Positions 11,058 through 23,300 of a stretch of 64,000 nt of DNA are shown here, one piece after another; the stretch's first letter is position 1; every line of letters begins with the position of its first letter. Position numbers and translations under genes: made by a program. The stretch comes from Craterostigma plantagineum (Eukaryota > Streptophyta > Magnoliopsida > Lamiales > Linderniaceae): assembly GCA_027422505.1 (NCBI GenBank), contig JAPQWV010000126.1, forward strand, positions 847,001 through 911,000. The letters are read 5' to 3'. The notes beneath the pieces are model-generated. The model searched no databases, was not told the DNA's origin, and saw nothing but the letters and a program-made list of their open reading frames with translations.

Positions 11058-14000
11058 ATGGAGGGCAATACTAGTCGGATGGTTATGTTGAATGGATCGA
11101 ACTACCATATTTGGAAAGGGAAGATGGAGGATCTTTTATACGTAAAAGATTTTTATGCGCCCGTGTTCGATATAGAGAAACCGACTGATAAAAGCGACAA
11201 GGAGTGGGAATTGATTCATCGCCAAGTTTGCGGCTTTATTCGACAGTGGGTCGACGATAATGTTCTCAATCACATAAGCGACGAGAAACATGCCAGGACC
11301 TTATGGAACAAGCTTGAGCAGTTATACGCTCGAAAGACGGGGAACAACAAACTTTTTCTGATAAAGCAGATGATGAGTTTGAAGTATCAAGAAGGGAGCA
11401 ACATATCTGATCACTTGAATATATTCCAAGGAATTATTAATCAGCTATCTGGAATGGGAATCAAGTTCGACGACGAAGTGCAGGGTTTGTGGCTTCTTGG
11501 TACGTTACCAGACTCGTGGGAGACATTCAGAATGTCATTATCTAATTCGGCTCCAAATGGTATTTGTTCGATGGAATTGGTGAAGAGCAGCGTGCTAAAT
11601 GAAGAGATGCGAAGAAAGTCGCAGGGTTCTTCTTCACAGTCCGATGTCCTAGTCACAGAGAACAGGGGGAGGAGTAAGAGTCGAGGCCCAGGTGATCGCA
11701 ACAGAAGTAAGAGCAAATCGGGAAAGTATGCCAACATCGAGTGTCATTATTGTGGCAAGAAGGGCCACATTAAAAGAGTTTGCCGAAAGTTCCTGAGAGA
11801 GAACAAGAATGCGAAGGGTCAAGATCATCAGACGACAGATGCTGATAAGGTTGACAAGGTAACCGCAGTCACGGCAGATTTCTTTGTTGTGCGCGACGAC
11901 GATGCTGTTAATCTAGCTAGTCATGAGACTAGTTGGGTGATCGATAGCGGTGCTACGATACATGCTACACCGCGACGGGATTTCTTTGCCTCATATACCT
12001 CTGGTGATTTTGGACGAGTTATTATGGGAGACGATGGCGTTGCTAGAGCCATCGGTATCGGCGACGTGCGCTTGCAGACGGAGAACGGAAATACATTGAT
12101 TTTGAAGGCCGTGAAGCATGCTCCAGAGCTTCGCATGAGTTTGATGTCCACAGGGAAGCTAGACGATGAAGGTTTCCACAGCCACTTTGGAGATGGAAAA
12201 TGAAAGCTTACTAAAGGCTCCTTGATCGTAGCGAAAGGTGAGAAGACGTCATCTCAGCTATATGTGACGCAAGCGAAGATTGCAGATTCTACCGTGAATG
12301 CAATCGACGATGATGGTGCGACGGAGCTTTGGCATAATAGACTCAGCCACATGAGCGAAAAGGGACTGACGATACTAGCCAAGAAGAATCTTCTATCTGG
12401 CGTGAAGAATCCTTCGTTACGAAGATGTGATCATTGCTTGGCTGGAAAGCAGACCCGAGTCGCGTTCAAGAACATCACTCACTCGCCGAAATCAGGTACA
12501 CTCGATCTAATTCACTCCGATGTTTGTGGTCCTATGAAAACAAGAACACTTGGTGGTGCTGTGTATTTTGTTACTTTTATAGATGACCATTCGAGGAAGA
12601 CCTGGGCTTATACGCTGAAGTCCAAGGACCAAGTGCTAGATGTTTTCAAGCAGTTTCACGCTTTGGTGGAAAGACAGACCAACAAAAAGCTCAAGTGTAT
12701 TCGGACGGACAACGGAGGTGAATATTGTGGTCCTTTTGATGAATATTGCAAGAAATACGGTATTCGACATCAAAAGACGACCCCAAAGACACCTCAGTTA
12801 AATGGCCTAGCTGAGAGGATGAACAGAACACTGATCGAGAGAGTGAGATGTTTGCTATCGCAGTCACAGCTGCCGAATTCTTTCTGGGGTGAGGCGTTAA
12901 ATACCGTTGTTCATGTCTTAAATCTCACACCTTGTGTTCCTTTGAGATTTGAGGTACCAGACAAGATTTGGTCGGGAAAGGAAGTCTCGTATGACCACCT
13001 GCGCGTGTTTGGGTGCAAGGCCTTTGTTCACATCCCGAAAGACGAGCGATCGAAGCTTGATGTGAAGACCAGACCATGTGTGTTCATCGGTTATGGCCTT
13101 GATGAGTTTGGGTACAGATTTTACGACCCCGTGCAGAAGAAGCTTATCAGAAGCCGCGATGCTGTGTTCGTTGAAGACCAGTGTATACGAGACATTCAGA
13201 CAGGGAAGTCGACTAAGAAGTCCAGCGGTGATCTACCTAATTTAGATCCACCTCATGTACGTGTAGCATATCCCGATCATGGGGGAGACGTTCCAGAATC
13301 TAGCGGTGTCGACAACGATGAAAATCCTATAGGCGATGTTGATGTTGAGCCAGCGGAACCTATTGATGAAGCTGTCGAAGAGCCTTCGGTTGAACCTCAG
13401 TTGAGAAGATCTGCTAGGGAGCATCGTTCATCCACGAGGTATCCTTCAGATGAGTATGTGATGCTAACAGATGCGGGCGAGCCTGAGGATTACCAAGACG
13501 CAATTTCTGTTGACGACAAGAATGAGTGGATGAAAGCTATGGTGGAAGAGATGCGATCCCTCTATGATAATCACACTTACGATTTGGTAGAGCTACCTCG
13601 AGGAAAGAAAGCTCTGAAGAATCGATGGGTTTATCGACTGAAAAATGAAGAAAATAGTTCTCGACCACGGTACAAAGCTCGGTTAGTCGTGAAAGGTTTC
13701 GGTCAGAAGAAAGGGATTGACTTTGATGATATATTCTCACCGGTGGTGAAGATGTCCTCGATCCGAGTTGCTCTTGGTTTGGCGGCGCGCTTGAACTTGG
13801 AGATTGAGCAACTTGACGTGAAGACTGCATTTCTTCATGGTGACCTTGAAGAAGACATTTACATGGAGCAGCCCGAGGGATTCAAATTCAAGGGAAAAGA
13901 GCAACTTGTTTGCAAGTTGAAGAAAAGTTTGTACGGCTTGAAACAAGCTCCGCGTCAATGGTACAAGAAGTTTGATTCTTTTATGACCAGTCACGGGTAC

Positions 14001-15043
14001 ACCAGAACCTCTTCGGATCATTGTGTATTCGTCAAGAGATACTCCGATGACGACTTTATTATTCTTCTCTTGTACGTTGACGACATGTTGATTATAGGCC
14101 ATGATACTAGCAAGATTGCGGCGTTGAAGAGAGAATTGAGCAAGTCTTTTGCGATGAAGGACTTGGGAGCGGCGAAGAAAATTCTCGGCATGAAGATTTC
14201 TCGTGACAGGAAAAATCAGAAGCTATGGTTATCTCAAGAAGACTACATTGAGAAGGTTCTCGAGAGATTTCACATGAGTAAAGCCAAGGCGGTTTGTTCT
14301 CCACTTGCTGGTCATTTCAAGTTATCATATGAGAAATGCCCGAAAAGTGAGGAAGAAAAGGCCGATATGAGCAGAGTTCCTTACCAGTCTGCGGTCGGTA
14401 GTTTGATGTATGCCATGGTTTGTACTCGACCCGATATTGCTCATGCTGTTGGTGTCGTTAGCCGTTTTCTCTCTAATCCGGGAAAGAGCACTGGGAAGCC
14501 GTAAAGTGGATATTGAGATATCTCAGAGGGACTTCCAAGATGTGTTTGTGTTTTGGCGGCGGAGAGCCTATGCTAGTTGGATATACCGATTCAGACATGG
14601 CAGGTGATACTGATTCCAGAAAATCTATTTCAGGTTTTTTGATGACTTTTGCAGGGGGAGCTGTGTCGTGGCAATCGAAGCTGCAGAAGTGCGTTGCGCT
14701 ATCCACCACAGAAGCTGAGTACATTGCAATCACGGAGGGTTGCAAGGAAGCTTTGTGGATGAAGAAGTTTCTCGAAGAACTTGGTCTACGGCAAGACAAG
14801 TACGTTGTTTACAGCGACAGTCAGAGTGCCATCCACCTCTCCAAGAACTCGTCATTCCATTCGAGATCCAAGCATATCGACGTAAGATACCATTGGGTTC
14901 GAGATGTGCTCGAGTCGAAGCAGTTGTATTTGGCGAAGGTACACACGAGCGAGAACGGATCAGATATGTTGACGAAGATTTTGCCGAAGGAGAAGCTTGA
15001 AACCTGTCGGCGGAAAGCGGGCTTGCTTGAGCCCACCGTATGA
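11058..15043 (+). pseudogene. Broken copia gag-pol polyprotein
   Basis: The natural ATG is at 11058 ([11 protein letters not shown]). In order: the gag (UBN2-type) domain, a CCHC zinc knuckle [14 protein letters not shown] at 11742-11783, the protease DSGA at 11943, the GAG-pre-integrase H/C motif, integrase D, D and E at 12519, 12708 and 12813, reverse transcriptase YVDD at 14073-14084, and RNase H (GYTDSDMAGD and onward). Two lesions break it: an in-frame TGA at 12201-12203, where the related element at 20376-24338 has a Trp codon, and a 1-base deletion near 14487-14491 that moves the RNase H part into another frame (to the stop at 15041-15043). It cannot make a full polyprotein as it stands. 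Confidence 0.93.
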
Positions 15044-15058
15044 GCCGGAGGGGGAGTT

Positions 15059-15679
15059 TATTGGGTCCGGCCCATACTTGGGTTGGCCCATTACTATGTA
15101 CATATTATTAGTATTATGTAAAAAAAAAAAAAAAAAAAAAACATACACACACGCACACGACACAGACGCGAGAAGAAGAGAGGAAAAGAGGAGAGAAAAG
15201 AGAAAGAAGAAGAAAGAAAAAGGGAGAAGAAAAATTCAGATCCGGACGATCCGTTGCCCCGTTTTCGTCGAAACTTCGGGAGGAGAGTCGCCTCGACGTG
15301 CTCTACATATCCACCGTTTCAGATCGTTCGGTTTCTCACGTTGGGTGGTAATACGCTTCCACTTCTTCCTCGTATATCCGAGCTTGTAGCTCGACGTTTG
15401 TTGGTGTACCGAGTTTGTAACTCGACGTAGCGTGCTCTCTTGTCGGCGTAGTATTTTTCGGTGTGTTGTTGGCTGTTATTACCTCGAGACGTTCTCGAGA
15501 GGTGTTGTCCATTGTACCCGTCGAACTTGGTTATAGTGGACGTTTCCTTGGATCGGGAGAGCGATCCCGTGGTTTTTCCCGTTTCGGGTTTTCCACGTAA
15601 AAAGTTGGCGTGTTATTTTTGCTTTCGTCGTTGGTTGATTGGCGTTAATATTGCTCGTATTATCCGAACACGCCTAACA
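15059..15679 (+). repeat. 3' LTR of copia element (621 bp)
   Basis: Partner of the 5' LTR. Its two extra bases are one A in the poly-A run and one T in a GGGTTTTCC run; no substitution was seen by eye. Confidence 0.92.
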
Positions 15680-15684
15680 CTTAT

Positions 15685-16066
15685 TTCTCTCTTGCCATAT
15701 GTAGTACGTCAGCCCCGCCATGGCCATTAGTATTACGTTATTTTGTTTGCTTTTCCCTTTGCCAAGTCTCACTAACCATACATACCAGCGCTCAAACTCC
15801 GTCGGAATCCTTAGGTCGTCCAGCCATTGTGATATGCAAGCAAGCAGTGTTCGACTATATGCGCACTCAAACTAGAGATGATTTAGTGTCTCTTCAGCAT
15901 CTTGACACAACGCACACGGGTTTGCAAGTGTGAGGCCCCATCGTTGAATTCTGTCAACTGTGTTTAACCTGCGATGCATAATTAGCCAAAGGATGAAAGA
16001 ATGTTTAGGAACATTTACTCTACTCCACACAGCCTGACTGGGAAGAAACCGGCTCTGTGGTCCCAT
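15685..16066 (-). pseudogene. LINE ORF2 remnant with zf-RVT domain
   Basis: The minus-strand reading contains WSRVNVPKHSFILWLIMHRR, then CALCQDAEETLNHL and FECAYSR, matching the zinc-binding reverse-transcriptase domain (zf-RVT) at the end of plant LINE ORF2. A TAG interrupts the domain between NHL and FECAYS. Reading continues through LTYYIWQERNKC to the copia insertion and resumes at 10387. Upstream of about 16066 the similarity stops, as in a 5'-truncated LINE copy. Confidence 0.8.
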
Positions 16067-17610
16067 GGTTTTTTATTTTTCCTGCACGATTCATTCTCCA
16101 TCTGCGCAAATTCGTCTCATCTCGTACCAAGTTTTTGTTCGTTTGATATATCGTCTTTTTTAATTATCTTTAACAACCTCTATTTGCCTTTGTCCACCTT
16201 TGTTTGCTTTTGATTATTTGTTATAGTCGTTCTTATCTATACATGATATCATTATGTGCGTGAATACGAGTTTAACTTGAATATTCAATCAATCTCAACA
16301 ATTGTTTAATGGTTATTGTTTTACAATGATATCAGTAATTTGTCTTGGTGGGTGAGCTAATTGTTTGTTCGATGAAGATGAACGGAAAATAGGTAAACGA
16401 GATCGGATTCATGAAACGGGCAAACGAAGAGATAAATATTGAGGTAAAGGATATATAGTTGTATAAAGAACTTGGGATTAAACAAAGGTAGGGTGGGGCT
16501 GTTTATCCTTAGGAAAGGTTTTAATAGGGTATTAGCTAAATCTCCTTTAAATACACCTTCCAACCAAACAATTCTGTTCAACTAATGTTAACCCCACTAA
16601 TCCCCTAATATTTGTTTCAAACTGAACTTATTAAGGAGATTTGGTTTATTGGGCCATACAAGTTATCATTTGGGCCATTTGATTATCCAAGTTTAATGAA
16701 GAGATGCAATTTTATTTCTTTTTTGAAAATGTTCATTTCCTCACATATAAGATACAATGTACGTACGAATAAATATTAAAATAAATAAACCTGTTGTTGC
16801 AATTGAAGTGCGATGAATCCAATTTACCCGTGAAGGCATATAGTGCGTTCCAAAATTCGACATCGAACAGCAGCACGTATACTATAATATAGTTTAAAAT
16901 ATTGATTATATTTTGCAGCTCAAAAAATTTAGTGAAATACACGTGCGTGACAGAATTCAAATTTAGATGTTTCTTTTTCTTCTCATATAAGCTCTGGCTG
17001 GGGTATCCAAAGTCTCAAACATGTTACGTTGTTGTTGTTGCATATAAACTATATAATATATACGCATACATTAAAAACATATACCGTAACAAGAAAAGAA
17101 TTACATATATAGACGATATTAGATGACATTCCAAGGTTAAAAAGAATCGACTTTAGAATAATGACTGGATAATGATAAAATAGTACGACCATTAAGTGAA
17201 CCATCCATTTCAACTAATATATAAATTTCCTTTTCATCAATATATGATACAGTTCCAAGCAAGACCAAACACTATACTATATATATCCTTTATTTAATTT
17301 AAGGATTCCCTTAATCACTAAACATAGTTCGGGCAGCTTCGGCCTGCCCGATTCGCATTCATTATAAAAACATATACATTCACTCGTGCAATAACATTAG
17401 AACATACATCGTAGATTCGCATCGTAGTAAAAAATAAATAAATTTCGAAACTACCATAACCCCCCTCTCTCTCTCATGGCAAACTTCATCTCCATTATTA
17501 GACTTTGATAGCCCAAGTCTTTTAACATTTATCATATACTCCCTCTCCCATTCATGTTTTTAGGGTTTTGATTCATAGTACTACCAAACCCTATTCATCA
17601 ATAGATAGCC
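16067..17610. other. AT-rich intergenic DNA and SMR gene upstream region
   Basis: No gene recognised. A small perfect stem, TCGGGCAG/CTGCCCGA with a 7-base loop, occurs at 17329-17351, about 260 bases upstream of the SMR start. CT-rich sequence near 17463-17475 may belong to its 5' leader. Confidence 0.45.
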
Positions 17611-18006
17611 ATGATGACGCCATCTTGTAAGAAAAGGACAAGAAGCACAAGAAAGTCAAAGATTGAACTGACTAGTCGAGAAAAATCAACAGAAGCTTCA
17701 TCGTCATCATCTTCGCCCAAATCTCCAGCGATGCAATTACTTAAACCACTCGACGATATCGATTCGAGGGTTAAATACGCCGACGGAGAAGTGTACGACA
17801 GTTCTTGCGATCATTGCTCGACTCCAAAATCAAAGAAACACAGAATACCAAATATTGAAACTTGCCCGCCAGCGCCTAAGAAGGGAAGGGTCATCAATGG
17901 CTGTTCTTCGATCAGAAGAACAAGTAATAACAATCCTATAGCTTTCTTTGCCCCGCCCGATATAGAGATCTTCTTTTACTTTGCTCTACGTGGCATTCAA
18001 GCATAA
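17611..18006 (+). CDS. SIAMESE-RELATED (SMR) cyclin-dependent kinase inhibitor
   Basis: A single-exon ORF of 131 residues starting at the first of two adjacent ATGs. The N-terminus is basic and Ser-rich (residues 5-40). Family signatures: CSTPKSKKHRIP (69-80), CPPAPKK (85-91) and FFAPPDIEIFF (112-122), the three conserved blocks of plant SIM/SMR inhibitors. These proteins bind CDK-cyclin complexes in the nucleus and promote exit from mitosis and endoreduplication, often in response to stress. Length and lack of introns fit the family. Which SMR member it is cannot be decided here. Its downstream flank (about 18030-18535) is repeated, diverged, inside every unit of the 5-kb array. Confidence 0.85.
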   Translation: MMTPSCKKRTRSTRKSKIELTSREKSTEASSSSSSPKSPAMQLLKPLDDIDSRVKYADGEVYDSSCDHCSTPKSKKHRIPNIETCPPAPKKGRVINGCSSIRRTSNNNPIAFFAPPDIEIFFYFALRGIQA

Positions 18007-18029
18007 ATCGACGACGGTTGGATGATGAT

Positions 18030-18535
18030 GCTTCGATTTAGTGTTTTCTTCGATTGATTTTCTGCTTTGAAGTTGTAGGTTTGCTATATGACTCATGGCT
18101 TTGGTACCTTAGTTTCTTCTGATATGAGTGTGAGAGTTAGACCTCATTAGTTTTAACTAGGTTTTTCTTAGTTTGTGTTTCTTCCTTTGATGTCTATGTA
18201 TTTCCGACGTTGCAATGTAAGGGTGTTATTAACCTCATGTGTGAACTGATGAGCTAACGAATGTTATCATAGGTTTGAGGACAATGATTCTCTACATCCT
18301 CTTGTAACGAATCAGATGATGTTCAGAGATAATAGTTTTTTGTGATAATGAAAAAATAAATTGAGAATAATATATCTTAATTAGTTGGCTTCAACGACCA
18401 AAGCACATCGGATCGGTTGAAACCTTAAACAAGAAAAACTGTTGATGAATCCAACGACTTTGATGTGAGAGACGGTATAAAACTAAAAAGTTTTTCTTCC
18501 CTAAGTTGCTTTGGAAACTAAAAGTGCGTGGTTAA
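18030..18535 (+). repeat. SMR downstream flank shared with the 5-kb array units
   Basis: Several blocks match the array unit segment 34345-34865 in the same order and orientation: TTAGTTTTAACTAGGTTT, TGTATTTCCGAC, TTGGCTTCAACGACCA, ATCGGTTGAAACCTTAA and CCAACGACTTTGATGTGAG. The match begins just after the SMR stop; the SMR coding region itself was not found in the array. Confidence 0.75.
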
Positions 18536-18922
18536 GATTGTTGTTTTCTCACATCCAAAATAAAGCTGCTTTATTTTTTAGATAAAGCCGTTTCTATATT
18601 ATGTATAATTTTTCTTTTCTTTATCTTTTGTCAGCTTGTGGGCATCTGTTTGTTTGAGCTTGGCCAACATTTATGAAGGGAATCCAATGAAAAGTCTCGT
18701 GCGGGTTGTGATGATTGATTTTTATTTCAATACTGTACAAAAGAGGCACTATATAGAGAATCTCAATAAATTATTCATCATTTATCTGATATTAGCAACT
18801 TTTTTTATTGGTAAAATGATAATGAAAGGCGAGGTTTTGTTATCAACTCTTGACTAGGTACGGTGTAATACATATCGCCATGGACTTTATTCAGGTTCAC
18901 CTAAATATTAAAAAATTATACG

Positions 18923-18925
<3 letters not shown>

Positions 18926-19016
<91 letters not shown>
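18926..19016. repeat. (CT)~45 microsatellite
   Basis: An uninterrupted TC/CT dinucleotide run of about 91 bases. It accounts for the serine/leucine and arginine/glutamate ORFs seen on the two strands here. Confidence 0.97.
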
Positions 19017-19019
<3 letters not shown>

Positions 19020-19705
19020 CTATATGGATGATTGTTGATGCCATTATGTCAACTGCCATGTACGTACATTTAGTTATGTTATTACTTTTCTTTTTCATTC
19101 TCTTTTGGTTTTACTTTGCATGAGATGGAGATATTCATCATCATTCATTGTTCAAAAGGGCATGGCCATGCTCAATGCGTTGGTATAGAGACGAGTGAAA
19201 TAATGGTGTTTACTCGAATTAGATTCTAACAAGTCTTCTACTATATATAATACTATAAGTACAATATTTCTAGATAAGTAAAAATCTCCTCATCAACAAC
19301 TCAGTAATTTGAATTTTGTTTAATTTGAGAAAAACCTCGGAATGACTTGATATATGTTTGCGGATATCCATATGAATATATTAAATGTTTGACGAGTATG
19401 GAGATTCAAAGCATTATGTAAAAGTTATGTTTTGTCTTGGTGGCATGGTCAGAGAATGTCATTACTAGGTTAGATAAAGAAGTTGGCATGCATGGAAGTA
19501 GTAAAGTAATTTATAAGTTTTTATCGTTTTATTAAAGTCTTATCCAAAAGCTACCTCATAATTTGCAAAAATGAACCTTTGATGAAACTATTTCAATGAT
19601 GGCTGCCCATTATTTTATTTTATTATTAATTTTTCTTAACGTAGTGGTGCTGGACCAAGGTTCTTTTTCGTTCACTCGTAGCGATCGATCGATGATGCTT
19701 GCGAT
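19017..19705. other. AT-rich intergenic DNA
   Basis: Nothing recognised between the microsatellite and the copia target site. Confidence 0.45.
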
Positions 19706-19710
19706 GGACC

Positions 19711-20323
19711 TGTTGGGAATGGTGGTGGGCCCCGCGGTGGTCAGTGGGCCCCGCAGCGGAACTGGTCCCGGTTTGGCTTGGTACGACGATCGGGAGAAGT
19801 GGGACCCACGGGGTAAATTTGGTGGGACCCGCACAGTAACTACCACGGTAAATATAAAATTACTGTAAGGTAAGAAAGAACACCAGAATTTTAACGTGGA
19901 AAACCCTCTGTTAACGAAGAGGGAAAAACCACGGCCGAGTCGGCAAAATCTTCACTATAGTAAAAATTACAACCCTCGAATTTTTACTATCTCACTTTTA
20001 CCACTCGTGTTTACCTCACACCTCTCTGTGGATGTGGAACCCTATCAGTTTCTACCTGAACTGATAACCTCACAATTCACTCGAACTACTTCTCTCTATA
20101 TAGTAAAACTCGAATGAGCTTGTGATGATAATAACTGAAGAATCCTCAGCCTATTTATAGATGTCTTCAGCTCTTCTGGACCGCTCAAAATGGGTGGCCA
20201 GGAATGCGCCGCGTCGCCCTTCAATATAAACCTTTCATTAAAATAATATTATAATATAATATTATTTATTTTTTTTCTTTTTTCAACACTGATGGGCGTC
20301 GTCTCTGGCAGGCTGGACCAACA
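19711..20323 (-). repeat. 3' LTR of intact copia element
   Basis: A 613-bp direct repeat of 24448-25060. In plus orientation it starts TGTTGGGAATGG and ends GGACCAACA. Confidence 0.95.
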
Positions 20324-20375
20324 ATTCTCCCCCTCCAGCCTCATTCATTATTTGCAGGGGAGATCTCCTACCGCC

Positions 20376-23300
20376 TCAGCGATAGCCCATACCGGCTTGC
20401 CCGGCGCAGAACTCTGTCTTCTCCTTTGGAATCACCTTCGTCAGAATATCCGCAACATTCTTGTCCGTATGGATCTTCTGTAACTTGAACGCTTTCTCCT
20501 CAATAGCTAGTCTGAGCCAATGATAACGAACGTCGATGTGTTTCGTCCTCGAGTGATACATAGTATTCTTGCTCAAGTCCAAAGCACTTTGACTATCGCA
20601 AAATATTATGTACTCCTCCTGCTGAATGCCCAACTCCTGAAGGAATCTCTTCAACCAGAGCATCTCCTTGCCAGCTTCCGTTGCTGCAACATACTCTGCT
20701 TCAGTAGTTGATAAAGAAACACATTTTTGTAACTTAGACTGCCATGAGATAGCTCCCCCTGAGAATGTAAATATGTATCCCGACGTTGACTTTCTGCTGT
20801 CGAGATCACCGGCCATATCAGCATCCGTATAGCCTGTAAGATAACATTTACCACTTCCAAATGTTAGGCATAATTTGGAAGTTCCTCTCAGGTACCTCAA
20901 AATCCACTTCACTGCTTCCCAATGTGACTTCCCGGGATTCGATAGAAATCGACTCACAACGCCAACTGCGTGAGCGATATCTGGCCTCGTACACACCATG
21001 GCGTACATCAAACTTCCGACCGCCGATGAATATGGAACATCTGGGACATCTTCTCCGTCTTCAGTTGTTGATGGACTGGATTTCTTTCGCAACTGAAAGT
21101 GCGCGGCAAGTGGCGTGCTAACTGGCTTAGCATCCTTCATATTGAACCTCTCTAGAACTCGTTCAATATAGCGCTCCTGGGATAACCACAATTTCCCAGC
21201 TTTCCGATCTCGGGTAATCTCCATTCCGAGAATCCGCTTTGCCGAACCCAAATCCTTCATGTCAAACGTCTTTGACAAATCTTTCTTTAACCTGCTAATC
21301 ATCTCTTCATCTTGTCCGACAATTAGCATATCATCAACATACAGGAGAAGAACGATAAATTTACCGTTAGAGTATCTCCGGACGTAAACACATGGATCTG
21401 CATCTGTTCTCTTGAACCCCTGATGCACCATGAAAGAATCAAACTTCTTGTACCACTGCCGTGGAGCTTGTTTCAGTCCGTACAAGCTTTTCTTCAGCCG
21501 GCAGACCATGTCCTCTTTACCTCTAACCACGAACCCTTCGGGTTGTTCCATATATATCTCCTCATCAAGATCACCATGCAGGAATGCGGTCTTCACGTCG
21601 AGTTGCTCCAAGTGAAGATCCATGGTAGCAGCTAGTCCCAATATGACTCTGATTGAACTCATCTTCACGACAGGTGAAAATATCTCGTCAAAGTCGATCC
21701 CCTTCCTCTGAGTGAAACCTTTGACCACTAATCGAGCCTTGTATCTGATCAGTTTGCCATCATCCTTCTTTAATTTGTACACCCATTTGTTCTTGAGTGT
21801 CTTCTTTCCTTTTGGCAATCGAACTAACTCGTACGTTTCATTCTTCTTCAGAGAATCCATCTCCTCTTGCATGGCCTTTGTCCAACAATCTTTGTCCCTA
21901 CAAGATTGTACTTCTTGGAAGCTCTCTGGCTCCCCCTCGTCGGTAATCAAAATATAATCAGAACTCGGATACCTCATAGATGGTTGGCGTTCCCTAGTTG
22001 ACCTTCTCAAGTAAGGTTCAACTGCTTCTTGCACATCTGAAGGCTCCCCCTGCTCAGTACCTTCGGTGTGTTCATCTACGACAGGTTCATCATCAATGGC
22101 TGGTTCTTCTGGTTCAGGTTCTGATTGTTGCATTCCTTCCTCCGTGGCACCGTCATGTGGAATGCTGACTGGTGTATAATCGACAACACCATCACCTGTG
22201 GATTTCGTCACATCCACATCTGAGTCTCCCATGATCTCGTGCTCATGGAATACTACGTCGCGACTTCGAACAGTCTTCTTCTTCTTTGGATCCCAAAGTC
22301 TGTAGCCGAACTCCTCGTCTCCATACCCAACAAAGATGCAAGGATTTGATTTATCATCAAGCTTCGATCTTTGCTCCTTGGGCACATGCATGAACGCCTT
22401 GCAGCCAAACACTCTCAAATGGGAATATGAGATGTCTCTACCGGTCCACACCTTCTCTGGTACATCAAAATCCAACGCCGATGAAGGTAGCCGGTTGATA
22501 AGATAGACTGCAGTGTTGACAGCTTCCCCCCAAAATGACTTAGATAGATTAGCCATCTTGAGCATCGCTCGGACTCTCTCCATAATTGTCCGATTCATTC
22601 TCTCAGCGACACCATTTTGCTGAGGAGTACCGGGAACTGTCTTTTCATGCCTAATGCCATGCTTCGTGGAATAATCTCTGAACTCCCGAGAGATGTATTC
22701 ACCACCATTATCTGTGCGTAGACACTTTAGCGGCATTCCAGTTTCTCTTTCCACCATCGCATGGAACTTCTTGAAATAATAGAAAACCTGGTCCTTCGTC
22801 CGCAACAGATATACCCAGGTCTTGCGAGACGAATCATCAATGAAGGTCAGAAAATATTTACTACCTCCCAGAGATTCGACTTCCATGGGTCCGCATACGT
22901 CAGAGTGTACCAACTCCAACTTCCTCATTCGCCTGGTTGAGCTCTTCGCGAATGAAACTCTATGTTGCTTTCCAAATAAACAATGATCGCAGGGGTTCAT
23001 CGCTTTCTCCTTGGCTACTGGTATGAGGGACTTTTTAGCCAAGATATTCAACCCCTTCTCTCCTACGTGCGCCAGCCGTCTGTGCCACAAATTTGGAGAA
23101 GCATCACCTTCAACGGCATTAAGTTGGTTAGCACATATCGTTGCGTGCATCTTGTAGAGCGAGCAGCATAGCCTTCCTCTCGCTACCACCAACGATCCTT
23201 TGGTGAGTTTCCAGTTGCTATTCGCCATCTCGTTATAGTATCCTTCGTTGTCCAGCACCTTCACAGAAATCAGGTTGAGACGCAGGTCTGGAATATGTCG

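Larger units (their letters stand above)
10388..15684 (+). mobile_element. Ty1/copia retrotransposon, Tork/Tnt1-like, with TA..CA termini
   Basis: LTRs at 10393-11011 and 15059-15679 are flanked by the 5-bp duplication CTTAT (10388-10392, 15680-15684). The boundaries implied by the duplication make the LTR start TATTGGG and end CCTAACA, that is TA..CA rather than TG..CA. The tRNA-iMet primer site TGGTATCAGAGC is at 11015-11026 and the polypurine tract GGAGGGGGAG just precedes the 3' LTR. The two LTRs differ only by one base in each of two homopolymer runs. The insertion lies inside a LINE remnant. Confidence 0.93.

Noticed and set aside
12201..12203. Programmed stop read-through or frameshifting as an expression strategy in the 11058-15043 copia gag-pol.
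   Set aside because: The stop falls after the protease domain, not at a gag/pol boundary; the related intact element has a sense codon there; and a second, unrelated frameshift exists. Simple damage is the better reading.
18850..19098. Ser-Leu and Arg-Glu repeat ORFs.
   Set aside because: Translations of the (CT)n microsatellite.
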